A stretch of 64,000 bases of DNA from Nageia nagi (lineage: Eukaryota > Pinophyta), in contig JBITNC010000001.1 in NCBI GenBank assembly GCA_050084985.1, positions 127,410,001 through 127,474,000 of the forward strand. Reading direction: 5' to 3'. The notes under the pieces were generated by a model that did no database searches, had not been told where the DNA came from, and saw nothing but the letters and a program-made list of their open reading frames with translations. Position 1 is the stretch's first letter. Each line of letters starts with the position of its first letter. The position numbers and the translations under genes were made by a program. Positions 24,735 through 37,134 of this stretch are shown here, piece after piece.

Positions 24735-27700
24735 TGGCATTAGTTGCTCAGACATCAAACATCGGATGCAGAGAAGGCTCACAATGGATAGTCTCATCAC
24801 ACTCGAACACACAATAGAGCCATCGATGCCTGCCACAAAAATCATAGATCAAGTGAGATCGAGGACACAAATTATAACTCCCTTGATCCAATAAGAACTC
24901 TAATGAAAATCCAAACATTTGATCCAGCTTCGTTAGTTAAGGACACTTTGAAAACTTCCTTACTAGTAATAGCTTATATGGTGCCATTCGCCTCTTGCTG
25001 ATTTGATCAAAGATTGGTTGGCTGATGACCGCAAGCACCTCACAGAGAGAGCCTTAGCAGTGCTAAATAGAGGAGAGTTCTATCAAGTAGTCTCTAGACT
25101 AATATCGATGCTTTCTAGAGTAATCGGTCAAAAAGATGACACCAAATTCCGGTCGAAATTCGTAGGGTTTATAGAGCTGATCAGCACTGGTAGAGGCATA
25201 AGGTGGAGCAGAGTAATTAGAGATTACCTGGCTCAACAACTGAAAAATGTCTAGAAGAGCAGGAAATTCTATATGAACTCCTACCTGGTTTTTCAACTCC
25301 TTCACGGTAGGGAGAGGGTGACCTCAATCGCCAATACTAGGTATCTATACGACCCCACACACCTAGTGTGGAAAAACTACCCACGGTGTTTTGTTCATAA
25401 CAAGTGGAGCGATGGAAACTGGAAGATGATGACCAATGGTTTTGAAGGCAAAATTTATGAGGAGATCATGGGCAGAGCCAATGTACTTAGAATATCAAAT
25501 GAGGCTGCTACCGCTATCAAGGGACATGCGGACTTCTTTCTAGAAGACATAGAGTTCACCTACCTCAGGGTTTATGGCTCCAAAGAAGCCCCTTATAGGC
25601 TACCTTGTTACGCAAGTAATCGCATCATCCTTATGGAATTTTCAAGACACTTGCGAAACATACACGACAAGGTATGGTTAAAGAAGGCGGCAACCACTTA
25701 TCAATTGCCTATCGTCATCGGGAATTATGAATGCAGCACCTGGTGACATATTGAAATGATCAAACAAGAATTGGCGTTGTATGAATTCCCGACATAAGTA
25801 GCTGCAGATCACTATGATCCTGATGGAGTGATTGATGCATGCTTTCAGAAGACTTGGAGCTCATTATATCCACACTAGTCCCTTGGTAGCATTGAGAGGT
25901 ACAGGAACATTTAGGATGCCCTGCATGTTCAATGGATTCACAAGGACCTAAAAAAAGAACAAAAATAGCATGAAGTTGAAGAAGCTACCAGGTTAAGAGC
26001 CAATGCATGGGTCATCGTACCCCCGAGCCACAGGTATGTTATTTCCATAATATCCCCTTCAGTAACCCTATCTCAAGATAGAACGGGCAATATGCTACCA
26101 ATAGCATCCCCGAACAAACCATTGAAATAACTGTCATGAGTACGAGGAATGAAATCTTGGACCTCAGAAGAGTAGGCCTAATCTCTCTACCGTTCAAACA
26201 CTTTCAGAAAAAGATAAATCTCCTGCAAGGTTTGAATTGGAGTGGTATGTGTCTGAATCAAAACCCCAGCACATCATCAAGCTCCGATAAATATGGACTG
26301 AGTGACTCATCAGAGACCAATGAAGAGATGGATTTTGCTACAGTCATCAACACTGACATGGAGATAAACTAAGATACTGCCTTTGAGCAGGTCAACACTG
26401 ATCATTTAGTAGAGATCCTTAGCAAAGGCAATCCCTCAGTTGATATGATTGTACAGCAAGCGGTAGGAGCAGGTACCCCAAAATCCACTCCTCAAAAACA
26501 GGCATCATAAATGCCATCATCACTGAGGACCACGACAACATCAACTCAGAAGGGTACTTCAAGACCTAGGACAATGGCATCATCTTCAAGGGGAGATGAT
26601 GGAAATTAGGAGGATGAGGGAGAAAATGAAGAACAAAGGAGAAAAAGAAGACAAGTAAAGCATGATGACGAGATCATCGAAGACGAAGAGATGGTTCTTT
26701 ACGGAAAACAATCTATGGAACCTTGCTTCGACATGGTTGCAGTGATGGCCAATTTGAGTTCAAATCATCCTTGCGGAGGAGAAGATTCCGAAGATGAAAA
26801 TGATGAACTTCAACAGATTGATACTCTTATCACCACTGTAGAAAAAGTCACCTACAAGGATAAGCTCTACTCAAGGAAAAACAAGGCTAGTATCGGAAAA
26901 TTTGCCCTCATTGTTGAGATAGAAGAGGCCCCTGTCGAGATTGTTGGCCCATTGGGAATGGAGCACAACATCATCACAAATGCACGGGCATTGAGGGAAT
27001 CCAGTACGTTATTGAAATTAGAGAATCGAGAGCTGAAGAAGATAGTGGCGAGGTAGGAAATGATCGACAAAGAAGTCAGGGCTGCTAATTTGACAATTGA
27101 AGACATCAAAAGACAGGTTGACTTAAACATTGGAATCACCGCCCTGAAACAAGGATGGACCAAGAACCTTATTGAGGCCATCAAAGCACTCCACTCAAGC
27201 ATGGTAAATTTTTATATTGAGGAGGGGGGGTCGCATTCTCAGGCGGAGAAAATAGACCGATTGATCATCAGATGGAAGAACGGGTACTTTACAATGCTAG
27301 ACCTATGGAGAAGGGAAACCCATCATCCTTTCGTGCTGAATTTTTGCATAGATTGGTTCCAACTATACGATTACTTGTTCTATATCAAAGCCAAGTCCAT
27401 CGACTTCATATGCACCAGAACCCAACTCAAAATCGTCATAAGTGAACAGGCAAGGGAATGCGAATTCCAGGTACCCTTGTTTGAGGAAAATGGCAGCATT
27501 AAAGAGTATATGACTGTGATGACAATGATCCATGCCACTATTGCAGAGTAGATATATTCCGAAGATCCACACAGCCTGAAAATAGGAAAACAGATGACAG
27601 GAAGGATGAGATTGGCTGATTGGAGCAAAGAAATGGTCAAAACCAATAAGGTCATCTTGAAGCACCTGCTATCAAACGGAGCCCTCCAGACAATCCACCG

Positions 27701-27794
27701 TGCCATTAGGAACGTAGAAACATTCATGGGAGATTACTTTGAAACCAAAATCGCCACAACTGTGCAAGTCATCTTCCCGCAATTGCCAGAATAG
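24735..27794 (+). pseudogene. Extra ORF of Tat-like gypsy element, decayed (+ copy)
   Basis: This long coding region of about 1000 codons is broken by about ten stops. Open parts are 25003-25254, 25273-25746, 26136-26372, 26691-27056, 27060-27551 and 27594-27794. It matches the reversed copy at 41022-44022 in several blocks: LSRVIGQKDD with RWSRVIRDYL, MNSYLVFQLLHGR, and YDPDGVIDACF with SIERYRNI. The middle is acidic (GEDSEDENDE), and the end is helical (LENRELKKI, then EDIKRQVDLN). No protease, polymerase, zinc-finger, signal peptide or membrane segment is evident. It lies before an LTR and after a tandem-repeat region. Function is unknown. An env-like or gag-like accessory protein is possible, but nothing here shows it. 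Confidence 0.72.
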
Positions 27795-27808
27795 AAAGGG
27801 GTCTATTC

Positions 27809-29000
27809 TGGCAAGTTTTTGATATGTAAGCCAAATATTTGGCCAACTTAGTGGATTTCCACTAAGTCCAATTGTAATATTTATTTAGCATTTTTAATTA
27901 GCTTTTAATTTCTCAATTAGGGTTAGGGTTTTGAAACTCATTTCTAGGGTTTCAAAAGTCACTTTTAGGATTTCCAAACTCTATAAGAGACCAAGGGTCT
28001 CATTTTTGTAAGGACTTCATTTTGAAGCAAAACACTTGAAACTTGAAGAGATAACTTTTGTAAGAGAGTAGCAAATTGATGTATCCTTGCACAACTTTTT
28101 TTTCAACTTAATACAAAGTGGTTAAAGCAAAGACTTGAGTTTGAAACTTTTCACATTGGTATTATTGATTGATTCTTTGAGGGCACTCATAGTGGGTTTG
28201 TGTACTTTCATTTTATTCTTTTGAAAGCTCACAAGCATTTGGGAAGTTATCTCTGAAAAACCTTAAAAAGTGCTTGAAGCCTACCTATGATTGTTGCTCG
28301 ATCCTTAACATGCAAGTTGATTGGGTATTCTATGTTAGCTTACTACTTCTATGACATCTTTCTAAGTCTATCCAAAACCATGATCCACCCACGTTGAAAC
28401 TTTCCATTTCCACCCATTTGACGTTTCTCCTTGCTCCTCTTTGAAGCAATTCGAACGTTAAGTTGTTTGCTTGCAAGGTTGGATGAATTGGATGAAGAGT
28501 CTTTAACTGATTCAAAAGAGATCAACTCTTAGACACTTTCCCGTCAGTGAACCTCAACCTCATACTTGACCACGTATCCCTTCTTTCTCCAAGGTGTCGA
28601 CCTTCACCTTTTACAGTATTACCTTTACACTTTCTTTATGCTTTCATACCAAATATGATCGTTAAATCCACACACAAAAGTTTTGAACAAACTCTATACA
28701 TCAAAGAATAAAACATCGTTGGTTAACAGACTACGTACCTCTAATTCCATTCCAAAGAGGGATACCGTACCTTTTTTTATTTATCTATCCCTATTCATAA
28801 AACACACCAGGCGAACAAACCTTACAATGTCAAGATGTTGGGGTCGCCAGGCAAGGTGTTTCGACAAGAGCTTTGGAGGTACACAATCCTTTTCAACCGG
28901 GGGAATTGGTGACGCATTCCCAACTAAGTTGCTTGGGATCTCCTAAGTTCTGCCCGCAATATTTAGAGTGTCCCACGTGGGAAAGAAAAGCATCCCAACA
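27809..29000 (+). mobile_element. Ty3/gypsy LTR shared by two adjacent element parts
   Basis: The inner end is clear (GCATCCCAACA at 28990-29000, followed by a primer site). The outer end is near 27809 (TGGCAAG) or 27820 (TGATATG), just after a purine tract (AGAAAGGGG, 27792-27800). A TATA box (TATAAGAG) starts at 27982. It is homologous to 34801-35746. It serves as 3' LTR for the extra ORF to its left and as 5' LTR for the gag-pol to its right. Confidence 0.78.
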
Positions 29001-29259
29001 ATTGATTGGCGCTAGGAGGGCCTGAACATTGTTCAAAAGATTGATGAAACTACAAGCATTATTTATGTTTCTGACCCTCAGCTCAAACCCCGATCCAACG
29101 TGTGTTTGGCGCTCCAAAGAGATTTGAATATTGTTCATCACGTTGAACTCTGGTTTCAGGTTTATGTATAGAACTTGGAACGTTTGTGTGCTAATTAGGG
29201 GTTGTATCCTTTTTATTTTTCTTTGATCCACCAAGCTGGGTCCCAAACACAAACCCAAG
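29001..29259 (+). promoter_or_regulatory. Primer-binding site and leader of + gypsy element
   Basis: TTGGCGCTAGGAGGGCC at 29006-29022 lies six bases after the LTR end. Primer sites beginning TGGCGC are usual in Tat and Athila elements. The tRNA was not identified. The leader to 29259 is short and non-coding. Confidence 0.65.
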
Positions 29260-31250
29260 GTGTATACCAGATCAAAGGCCGCACAGGATAAGAAGAGGGA
29301 GTTAAGTAAATCTGATCAGACTCCAATTCAAAGTCCAAGTAGTCCAATCTTAGGATTCAATCTTTTCGAGTCTAATACTCCACCCTCGCAACGAACTTCA
29401 CCAAGGGACATTGCTACGCCATCGGTTATTGGCCTTGATATTATGCAACCGATTATACAATTCATCCCTCAGCCAGTGGTGTTACCAAGTACTCAAGTAT
29501 CTTAGGATTCGAGTAGTAACCCATCATCAAGTACTCAAGTATCTCAGTATCAGAGTAGTCCAGCAGCATCACAAGGTGCTCAAGCGTCTCAGTATTAGAG
29601 CAGTACAATGGTAGCTGCAAGACCAAATTGGTTGAAATGAAGTTCGGTAGCGATTACGGGTCAAACAAATGCACTTCCTAAAAACCCGGGATTGTATATG
29701 CCCAAGAAGAGCATGTACAACGATTCAAACATTTGTTGACTATATTGCAAGTGGAACATGAAGATGTTGCATGCTCACTGTTTCCAGCAACCTTCGACGA
29801 ACATGCTCATCGCTGGTTCGACAATCTGCCAGCAGGATCGATCACTTCGTGGGATCAACTAGAACAAGCATTTACCAATCAATTTCGGATACTCGTCCAG
29901 TCGATCCTTTTGTATTGGTAGTTTGCTTTCATTTCCAAAGGGCCTCAAGAATCTATAAGTTCGTTTAACGATCGCTTTTAGAGGACATATAACAAACTTT
30001 TAGATGAATATTTTGGAGCTTTGGACGCTATTACATTGGCCTTTGTTCGTAGAGAATCCATAGTCACCAACTTACAAACGGCTTATGCAGAAGCCCTCAA
30101 GGTTGAGTAGCAATTCAATCAACAAAATGGGTCAAATTTAAATGTTGGAACACAACAGGCATTCCAAAATTCCAACGCATACTCTTCAAATTTCAATTTG
30201 CAAAGTATGCCAAACTTCCCTATGTCTGCCAATTCCATCCATCCTAATTCTTTGCAACAACAGTACTACCCGAATTCGATGGCTACCAATTTCAATCCTG
30301 CCATGAATTTGGCCATGCCTCAGGCAAATTCATTTGTAAATAATCAACAACAAATGACCCCCTTTGTGAATAATTCTCTTATAAATGTAACACCTCCACA
30401 ACCCAATCCTACATTTTTATCCAACTTTACATTTTTACCGCCCGTTGTACCTAATCCACCATCACAACATGCTCCCGCTACACCTTCTTTTTTATCTCCA
30501 TCTACCCTAGTTGTAAACCCTATGGCTAATACTGCTAGTACTAGTGTACAGACTTCATAATTTTACGAGATGCAAAAGATGATGCAAAAATTGACCAATG
30601 ACTTGACCAAGATGCAAATCAAACAAGATGCACAAGATCAAAGGGTTGATCATGGTCAAGGTCAAGGAAATGAGAGAAACCCAAATTTTCAAGGAGATAG
30701 GCCCAAAAATTTCAACTTTCAAAGGCCTGATCATCCCTGGAACACTACTACAAATAATGGTGACGTTCCTAACCCAGTGGTCAACAACAATAATGTAAAT
30801 CAAGTGAACAATGTTGACCTATCTGGAGTAAGGCTAAACATGTGGTGTAGGATCCATTCTACAGTGTCCCATGGAGAATCGGATTGTCCTGAATTCCAAG
30901 CTGCCTTGAACATTTTTCAGCAGGAAATTCAAAACATGGAGATGACACCTAATGAAGAACCTAGTTCACCTCCAAATAATTCCAATCCTACATTAGTTTC
31001 AGAGATGATGAAAATTATGAGCAGTCCGCATCAGAAGAAGTATACGCAGAGGAGCAACTCTATGAAGAAGAAGTTTATGCTATGCCAGAACAACCATCCT
31101 AGGTTCTCCGAACATAAAACTTCCAAAGAAGGGATAACTCACCTCAGACGACATCCCTGCCTTCAAGCAATGAATGGCTCCCTTCGGATAATACTTCTTC
31201 ACATAATCCCCCTCCACCAATTCCAGCAGTTCAAACGACAATTCAACCAA
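29260..31250 (+). pseudogene. Gag of Tat-like gypsy element, decayed
   Basis: The reading frame starts MYTRSKAAQDKKRE and is interrupted by several stops and frameshifts. The retrotransposon Gag core is at 29733-29921 (FDEHAHRWFDNLPAGSITSW). Next comes an Asn/Gln-rich spacer (30198-30560). The zinc-knuckle variant C-x2-H-x4-H-x4-C follows (WCRIHSTVSHGESDCPEF, about 30840-30893). That CHHC form is usual in Tat/Ogre Gag. A short degenerate Ser/Gln-rich repeat lies at 29489-29610. Confidence 0.85.
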
Positions 31251-31490
31251 TGATACAGCTAGTTGTACATCTAGTCTTGCAACCACTTGCACGACTCGTA
31301 GAACAACCAAGGCCGCTGCAACAGTATGCTCGACAATCCAAGTCGATGATGCCTCCAGCAGAAGATGCTTAGAATTGAGTACTTGCACAACAAAAAGGAA
31401 AAGCAGAAGCTGAAGATAAAACAGAAACAACCTCGTCTCCTTATAGTATAGTTGATGACATGAAGAAGATAAAGGTGGGTTTGACATTGT

Positions 31491-32074
31491 TTGACGTCAT
31501 GCAAAGGGAAGATGAACAAGAGCTACTTTCTAAAGAGCCTCAAAAAGTGCAAATTGAAGTGGATACCTAAGCCTGCAGAAACTAATGCATTGTCAGTTCA
31601 GAAGGTTACCTCGATCCTACGAGGCAAAGCTAAACCAGATATACCTCCATTTTTAATAACCCTAAGGATAGCTGGCAAAAGCCTACATAATTGTACGGTA
31701 GATGGTAGTGCAACCGAGAATGTAATGCCATATGACACTTGCAAAAAGCTCAAATTATCTATCATGGAGAGCCCTAAGAAGGTTACCTAGTTAGATAAAT
31801 TAGAAGTCAAGGTCATTGGCATGGTGATAGATGAGCATATTCAAATTGCTCCGATCCTTGTATCATGCAGTATATCGATATCCAGATAGTGGACATTCTA
31901 GAGTATTACGAGTTGATACTTGCTAGAGATTGGTCTAGTACCTTAAATGGGTACATTGCCATGGACTACTCTCATATGTGGTTACCGTGGAGGGGAGTAG
32001 CAAATTAGATTAGGATTGAATGAGAGCCAAGATGAAGAGAAATTATAATAGATTACAATAATGTTAATGAAATC
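31491..32074 (+). pseudogene. Aspartic protease region, decayed
   Basis: The protein has IPPFLITLRIAGKSLHNCTV and then D-G-S-A, where family members have D-S-G-A, so the catalytic motif is scrambled (about 31700-31712). Stops follow at about 31788 and beyond. The reversed copy (58666-59241) keeps D-S-G. The region continues to a degenerate linker (about 31985) similar to the LPW-x-G-x-PNQIRVNSE segment of the reversed copy. Confidence 0.8.
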
Positions 32075-32640
32075 TTGGTTGCTTTAGAAGAGATGGGGGT
32101 CTATTCTTTAAATGTGTCAGAAATAGCAGACAAAATAGACCCAGAAGTAGATGATACTACCGCTTCCAAATCCAAAAACAAAACTCCATTTGCAGCATGT
32201 GCTTCCACAAGTTCAGCAAATGCAGAGACTTGGACCCTTAGGTTTGACGGTTTGAGATCTAGCCAAGGAAGCGGTGTAGGAGTTGAATTGCTAAGTTCGA
32301 AGAATAAGAAGTACAATGCATCCTATAGATTGCAGTTTCATGTTACTTGCAATATAGTCGAGTATGAAGCTCTCAGACACGGTCTAAAATTGGCTTTAAT
32401 CAAGAAGATCAAGCATTTGCAAGTAGTGGGGGATTTAGAATTAGTGGTGAAGCAAGTAAGAGGAATATACACTTGCAAAGACCTCAGGTTGCATTAGTAT
32501 AGAATCAGAATGTGGGATTTAATTGACAGCTTTGAATCTTTCAACATCCGAGCAGTTCCCAGGAAATAGAATCAAGTGATCGATGCTTTAGCCGTTGCTA
32601 CCAGTACTTTGCCACCATTTCAAAATACTAAACTTAGAAG
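32075..32640 (+). pseudogene. Extra archaeal-type RNase H (aRNH), before RT
   Basis: From codon 53 the frame reads WTLRFDGLRSSQGSGVGVEL, later NIVEYEALRHGLKLAL and then DLELVVKQVRG. This is the archaeal-like RNase HI found as an additional domain in Tat elements. The catalytic Asp of FDG, the Glu of VEYEAL and the Asp of GDLELV are present. It is broken by stops at about 32496 and 32569. It lies between protease and RT. A second, conventional RNase H follows RT at 34000-34380. Confidence 0.78.
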
Positions 32641-33149
32641 GTTCACCATTGAAATGGTGCCAACACCTTCCATTCTAGATAATGTCACCAATTTCCAGGT
32701 GTTCAATGATGATCAACAGATATTGGCATTCATGGTTAGTAAAGGGGTGTTCGCTTCCCAAATCATAGGTGAAGATTAGGCAGAGTCAAACGAAGAAGAA
32801 TAAGAAGATTTCAATGATGGTGTAATCCAGCTAAAGACCAACAAAATGCCAAGAGGATTGTTTCTCTTGAGAGAATGTTTGATTTGGATATGATCCAGGA
32901 TGAAAGGGCAACCAATTGCATTGATGCTGGACTAGCAGATGGGATCAACATTGGTACCCCTACAGATGTAAAGAACATCTTGATTGGTAAATCGTGTATC
33001 GGTTAAGAACGGAAGAAGAACATTGGAGTGATCAAACAATACATTGATATCATAGCATAGAAGTATGAGCAGCTCAAAACTTATAATCCATAGATTATCA
33101 CTCATACTATCCCACTCAAAGCTGGAACTATACCATTTCGACAAAGGCA

Positions 33150-34503
33150 GAGGCAAGTGAATGCACTACTAGAGAGCCAATAATCTTTAAGGAGGTTAAG
33201 AAATTAGCAGAGTCAGGAATTGTCTATCCAGTGAGACATTCATCTTGGGTAGCTAACATGGTGCCCGTTCGTAAAAAGAGTGGAGAAATAAGAATTTGTA
33301 TTGACTTCAGGTATCTAAACTGTGCATCAGAGAAGGATAATTACCCTTTACCTTCCCTAGACGAAGTATTGCAAATAGTCAATGGATCAAAGATGATGTC
33401 TTTTCTAGATGGCTATTCAGGATACAATCAGATCCTGGTCCATAGGAAAGATCAGCTAAAGATTACAGGGAACCTTCACATATAGTTGGATGCCATTCGA
33501 CCTAATCAATGTTGGCGTGACTTACCAACAAGCAATGGACTTTGCATTCAAAGGGCTAGTAGGGAAGAAATTCATCATTTACATGGATGATTTGACAGTC
33601 TTCTCTAAGGAAAGGGAATCACACGTAGAAGACTTGAGGAATATTTTCCAAAGATGTCGAGAATTCGACGTATCCTTAAGCCCTAAGAAGTGTATCCTCG
33701 ACACTTAGAAAGGGAAACTCTTGGGTCACATTATTTTAGAACATGGCATTTCAGTAGATTCAGACAGAGTAGGTGCAATACAAAAGATCACCTATCCATC
33801 AAGTTTGAAGGAGGTAAGATTGTTCATGGGAAAGATCAACTTCGTCCGCAAGTTTATTTCAGGATTTGCGGAAATCGTAAAGCCCATTAACGATATGCTC
33901 AAGAATGATGCTAAGATAGTATGGGGCCCAGAAGCAAGAAAGGCTTTTCAAGACATCAAGGATGCGATTTCATCAGCACCCATCTTGACTAGCCCTAATT
34001 ATAAAAAACCCTTCTATTTCTATACTTTTGCTTCCAATCATTCACTTACTGGAGTCCTCACACAAAGAAATGAAGAGGATCAAGAACAGCCAATCGCTTT
34101 TATGAGTGCACCATTGAAGGATGCAAAATTAAGATATCCAATCCTAGCTTATGCACTAGTGAGAGCCACGAAGAAGTTACGACAATATATCCGCTGCAGT
34201 GAGATAATTGCCATAGTGTCGGATTCAACAGTTAAGAATCTTCTTGCTCAGTTTGAACTAGGAGATAAAAGAGGCAATTGGGTGTCTGCACTCCTAGAGT
34301 ATGATTTAAAGGTGCAGCCTATGAAGATCGTTAGAGGGCAAGGCGTAGCACAAGCCCTTGCCTCTCACAGAGAAGATATAGTTACAAACAACAAAGACGA
34401 CACTCAAGAGAACTATGCTATAGGCCATAACCATAATACGACACAAGTTCCAGAAGGGTCATGGTACACAAACATTGTGCAATACCTTACTTCAAGTTCA
34501 TAG
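33150..34503 (+). pseudogene. Gypsy reverse transcriptase and RNase H, decayed
   Basis: RT blocks are WVANMVPVRKKSGEIRICID, YPLPSLDEVLQIV and FLDGYSGYNQ, then a frameshift near 33482, MPF-DLIN, and the catalytic IIYMDDLTVFS (about 33575-33607). A stop lies at 33706. The connection and RNase H run open from 33721 to 34503 (RKFISGFAEIVKPI, FYFYTFASNHSLTGVLTQ, LRQYIRCSEI). YMDD is intact, but at least two breaks make the protein non-functional. Confidence 0.88.
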
Positions 34504-34512
34504 CCACTAGGT

Positions 34513-34800
34513 ATGGGTATTGCGCAAAGAAGAGCCTTGAGATATAGAGCAATCAAATATTTCATCAAAGCTAGTAATTTGTTTAGAAAGAACTACAATG
34601 GAGTATATTTGAGGTGTGTCGAAAAGGATCAAGCTGATGACATACTCAAACAATTCCATGATCAAGAGAATGGAATAGGACACATTGCTGGAAATGCGTT
34701 AGTCCACCATATACTCTGAGCCAGGTATTATTGGCCCATCATGTTTAAAGATGCCCATTAGTATGCCAAGACATGTCACACATGCCAAACCACAGCTTGA
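34513..34800 (+). pseudogene. Integrase N-terminal zinc domain only
   Basis: The sequence encodes RALRYRAIKYFIKASNLF and the His-His-Cys-Cys zinc module (HIAGNALVHHIL, then YYWPIMFKDA and TCHTCQTTA). Stops lie at 34717 and after KDAH. It is then cut. The catalytic core and C-terminus are absent, and the next base belongs to an LTR interior. The break is explained in the findings. Confidence 0.82.
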
Positions 34801-35746
34801 AGAGAGAACTTTTTTGAGAATTGAGAGCAAATTGTAAATCTTGGCACCTCTTTTTTCAAAGATAATACAAAGTGGTTAATGCAAAGACTTGAGTTTGATA
34901 CTTTTCATATTGATGTTATAGATTGATTCTTTGAGGGCACTCATAGTGGGTTTGTGTACTTTCGTTTTATTCCTTTGAAAGCTCTCGAGCTTTAGGAAAG
35001 TTATCTTTGAATTACTTTAAAAAGTACTCGAAGCCTACCTATGTTTGTTGTTTGATCCTTAACATGCAAGTTGATTGGGTATTCTATGTCAGCTTCTACT
35101 TCTATGACATCTTGTTAGGTCCTTCATCCAAAACCATGATCCTTTCACTTTGAAACTTCCCGTTTCCATCCATTTGATGTTCCTCCGTGCTACTCTTTGA
35201 AGCAATCTAAACGTGAAGTTGTTTGCTTGCAAGGTTGAATGAATTGGATGAAGAGTCCTTAACCGATTTGGAAGAGATAAACTCTTAGACATTTTCCCGT
35301 TAGTGAATCGCAAACCCATATCCGACCAAGTATCCTTTCTTTCTCCAAGGTGTTGTCCTTCACCTTTACTGTATTACCTTTATGCTTTCATACCCAAATA
35401 TGATCGTTAAGTCTACAAACAAAAGTTCCGAATAACTCTATACATCAAACATCGTTGGTTAACAAACTACATACCTCTCATTCCATTCGATTGAGGCTGA
35501 TTCCAAAGAGGGATACCGCACTTTCTTTTTATCTATCCCTAGACTAGAAACAAGCTCAATGGACACATCTTGAACGTTGTAACGTTAGGTCGTTGAGTAA
35601 ACTGTTTTCACAAGAGCCTTGGAGGTACCTAGTCCTTTTCAACCAGGGGAATTGGTAACGCATTCCTAACTATGTTGCTTGGGATTTCCTAAGTTCTGCG
35701 CGCTATATTCAAAGTGTCCCACGCGGGAAAGAAAAGCATCCCAACA
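34801..35746 (+). mobile_element. 3' LTR of + gypsy element, 5' part deleted
   Basis: It matches 28045-29000 of the other LTR throughout, including TTTGAGGGCACTCATAGTGG, CCTTAACATGCAAGTTGATT and the GGGAAAGAAAAGCATCCCAACA end. The first 230-250 bp of the LTR, including its TATA box, are missing. They were lost together with most of integrase. Divergence from the other LTR is high, so the element is old. Confidence 0.82.
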
Positions 35747-35918
35747 TATCCTCCTCAAGGACCTTTGTGGGTCTTTCAACAAATGAAGCTAGAGCTTCAA
35801 TGCAAGATTGCAAAACAAAGTCAACCATTGGACTCTTGTCCCTAAACAAAGCCAACAATCAATTGTGATTCTACTTGGAACCCCTTATTTCAAAGCATTT
35901 GAACCAAGCCATTTGCAA

Positions 35919-36320
35919 TCATAACATTGGCCAGTTAGTTCCTGGAAACAACCTTACACTCCAATTTTGCAAAAACGATGGGTTTCTTACCATAGTCAAA
36001 ATTGTGAGGCCAGTCCTATTTGTTCGATGAATTTGCAACACTCCTATGTTGTGTTTGTCACTTGTGATGATATTCTTGGCAAAAACCCTAGAAAGGTTTG
36101 ACCAAACATTTCCAAAATGGCATCCATTTGCGGTGGCTGGGCCCAACCACACGATCAAAACCTCAATGGAGCCCTCTAATTCTTCATCAATCCAACCACC
36201 AAACCCTGTATCTCCATCTTGTGCATCATCCTTAGTCTCGCCATCACTCCTGTCTTTCTTCCCTCTCGCTCCCGCTTTCGCCATGGTCAACATGTCCTCT
36301 ATAGTTAGCCGCCTCTTCAA
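35919..36320 (-). CDS. Unidentified ORF, 133 codons
   Basis: The frame starts MKRRLTIEDMLTMAKAG and has a charged N-terminal half with an Asp/Glu-rich part, then ANGCHFGNVWSNLSRVF. I recognise no domain. It lies in intron sequence between the gypsy LTR and SEC11 exon 4. The codon pattern is not clearly coding, and it could be a remnant of a mobile-element protein or chance. Confidence 0.22.
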   Translation of the reverse strand: MKRRLTIEDMLTMAKAGARGKKDRSDGETKDDAQDGDTGFGGWIDEELEGSIEVLIVWLGPATANGCHFGNVWSNLSRVFAKNIITSDKHNIGVLQIHRTNRTGLTILTMVRNPSFLQNWSVRLFPGTNWPML

Positions 36321-37134
36321 CTCTTTGTTTTAATAGATTTGGAATAGATAACCAAACATTTATTTATTTTTAAAGTAATTGTCTATTTTCATAACTAAAA
36401 TCACCAAATTGATCGAAGTTACTTGACATTGGTAACTTTATATTTTATAACATTCACCTTGAATATAACATTTCAAGTGAACAAAGACATGCTTGAGAAA
36501 AGAAATATTGGCCAAAATGACAGTTTAAATTTGAGTCAAATTTATTAATATTGTACTATAACTAGAGCAGCCAATAGAGAGCATGCATGATACATGATAT
36601 ATTCCTTGAATCCCTTTGAAAAACAAGTCAAACTTGGAATGCCTTTCAGTTTACAAGTATTTTTCTGAATGGTGCCTCTGTATTGTTTTTGAAATTGACC
36701 TTCTGATAGTTGTCTATAATTATTACTTTTATAATGTACTATTCAAATGCCAAGGTGTTATTCAACATCAGATACTATGAGACATTTTTCATGATTCAAT
36801 AAACGATTGTTTGTTTATGTTTCCAATATTATTTAATAGTTGGTTTTCCATTGCTTATTGATTAGTCGATTTTTTACATAAATTGTGTTATTGAATATTT
36901 TTACAGCCATCTTCTTACTAAAGAAATAAAAATTCAGGTCTATAAATACAGTTTCAATTTTTAAAGTTGGGATCTTCATTGCAATTTGACTTTTACTGTT
37001 TTTATGTAAATCATTTTTTTCGTGTTTCATTAACCAATCTCTGATTCAGGAAATCGATTGCTTCAGATTCAGAAATTTGTGTCCAAAATCTGCAATTCTG
37101 AAGTTTTTTAATTAAAATTGTTGTGAATTTTCAG

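Larger units (their letters stand above)
3741..37134 (+). other. SEC11: SEC11 giant intron 3 (33,394 bp)
   Basis: This phase-0 intron starts GTACGT after exon 3 and ends TTTTCAG before exon 4. It is mostly occupied by nested and truncated LTR retrotransposons and tandem repeats, listed separately. Introns of this size filled with old LTR elements are known from conifer genes. That the transcript is spliced across all of it is inferred from intact exon frames on both sides. Confidence 0.8.

Noticed and set aside
26867-27202. 111-codon minus ORF and other minus frames at 27363-27727
   Set aside because: Antisense shadows of the + extra ORF, which is supported by a second genomic copy.
29411-29614. 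67-codon + ORF with repeated YLRIRVV-type text
   Set aside because: Alternate frame of a degenerate Ser/Gln-rich repeat within the decayed Gag.
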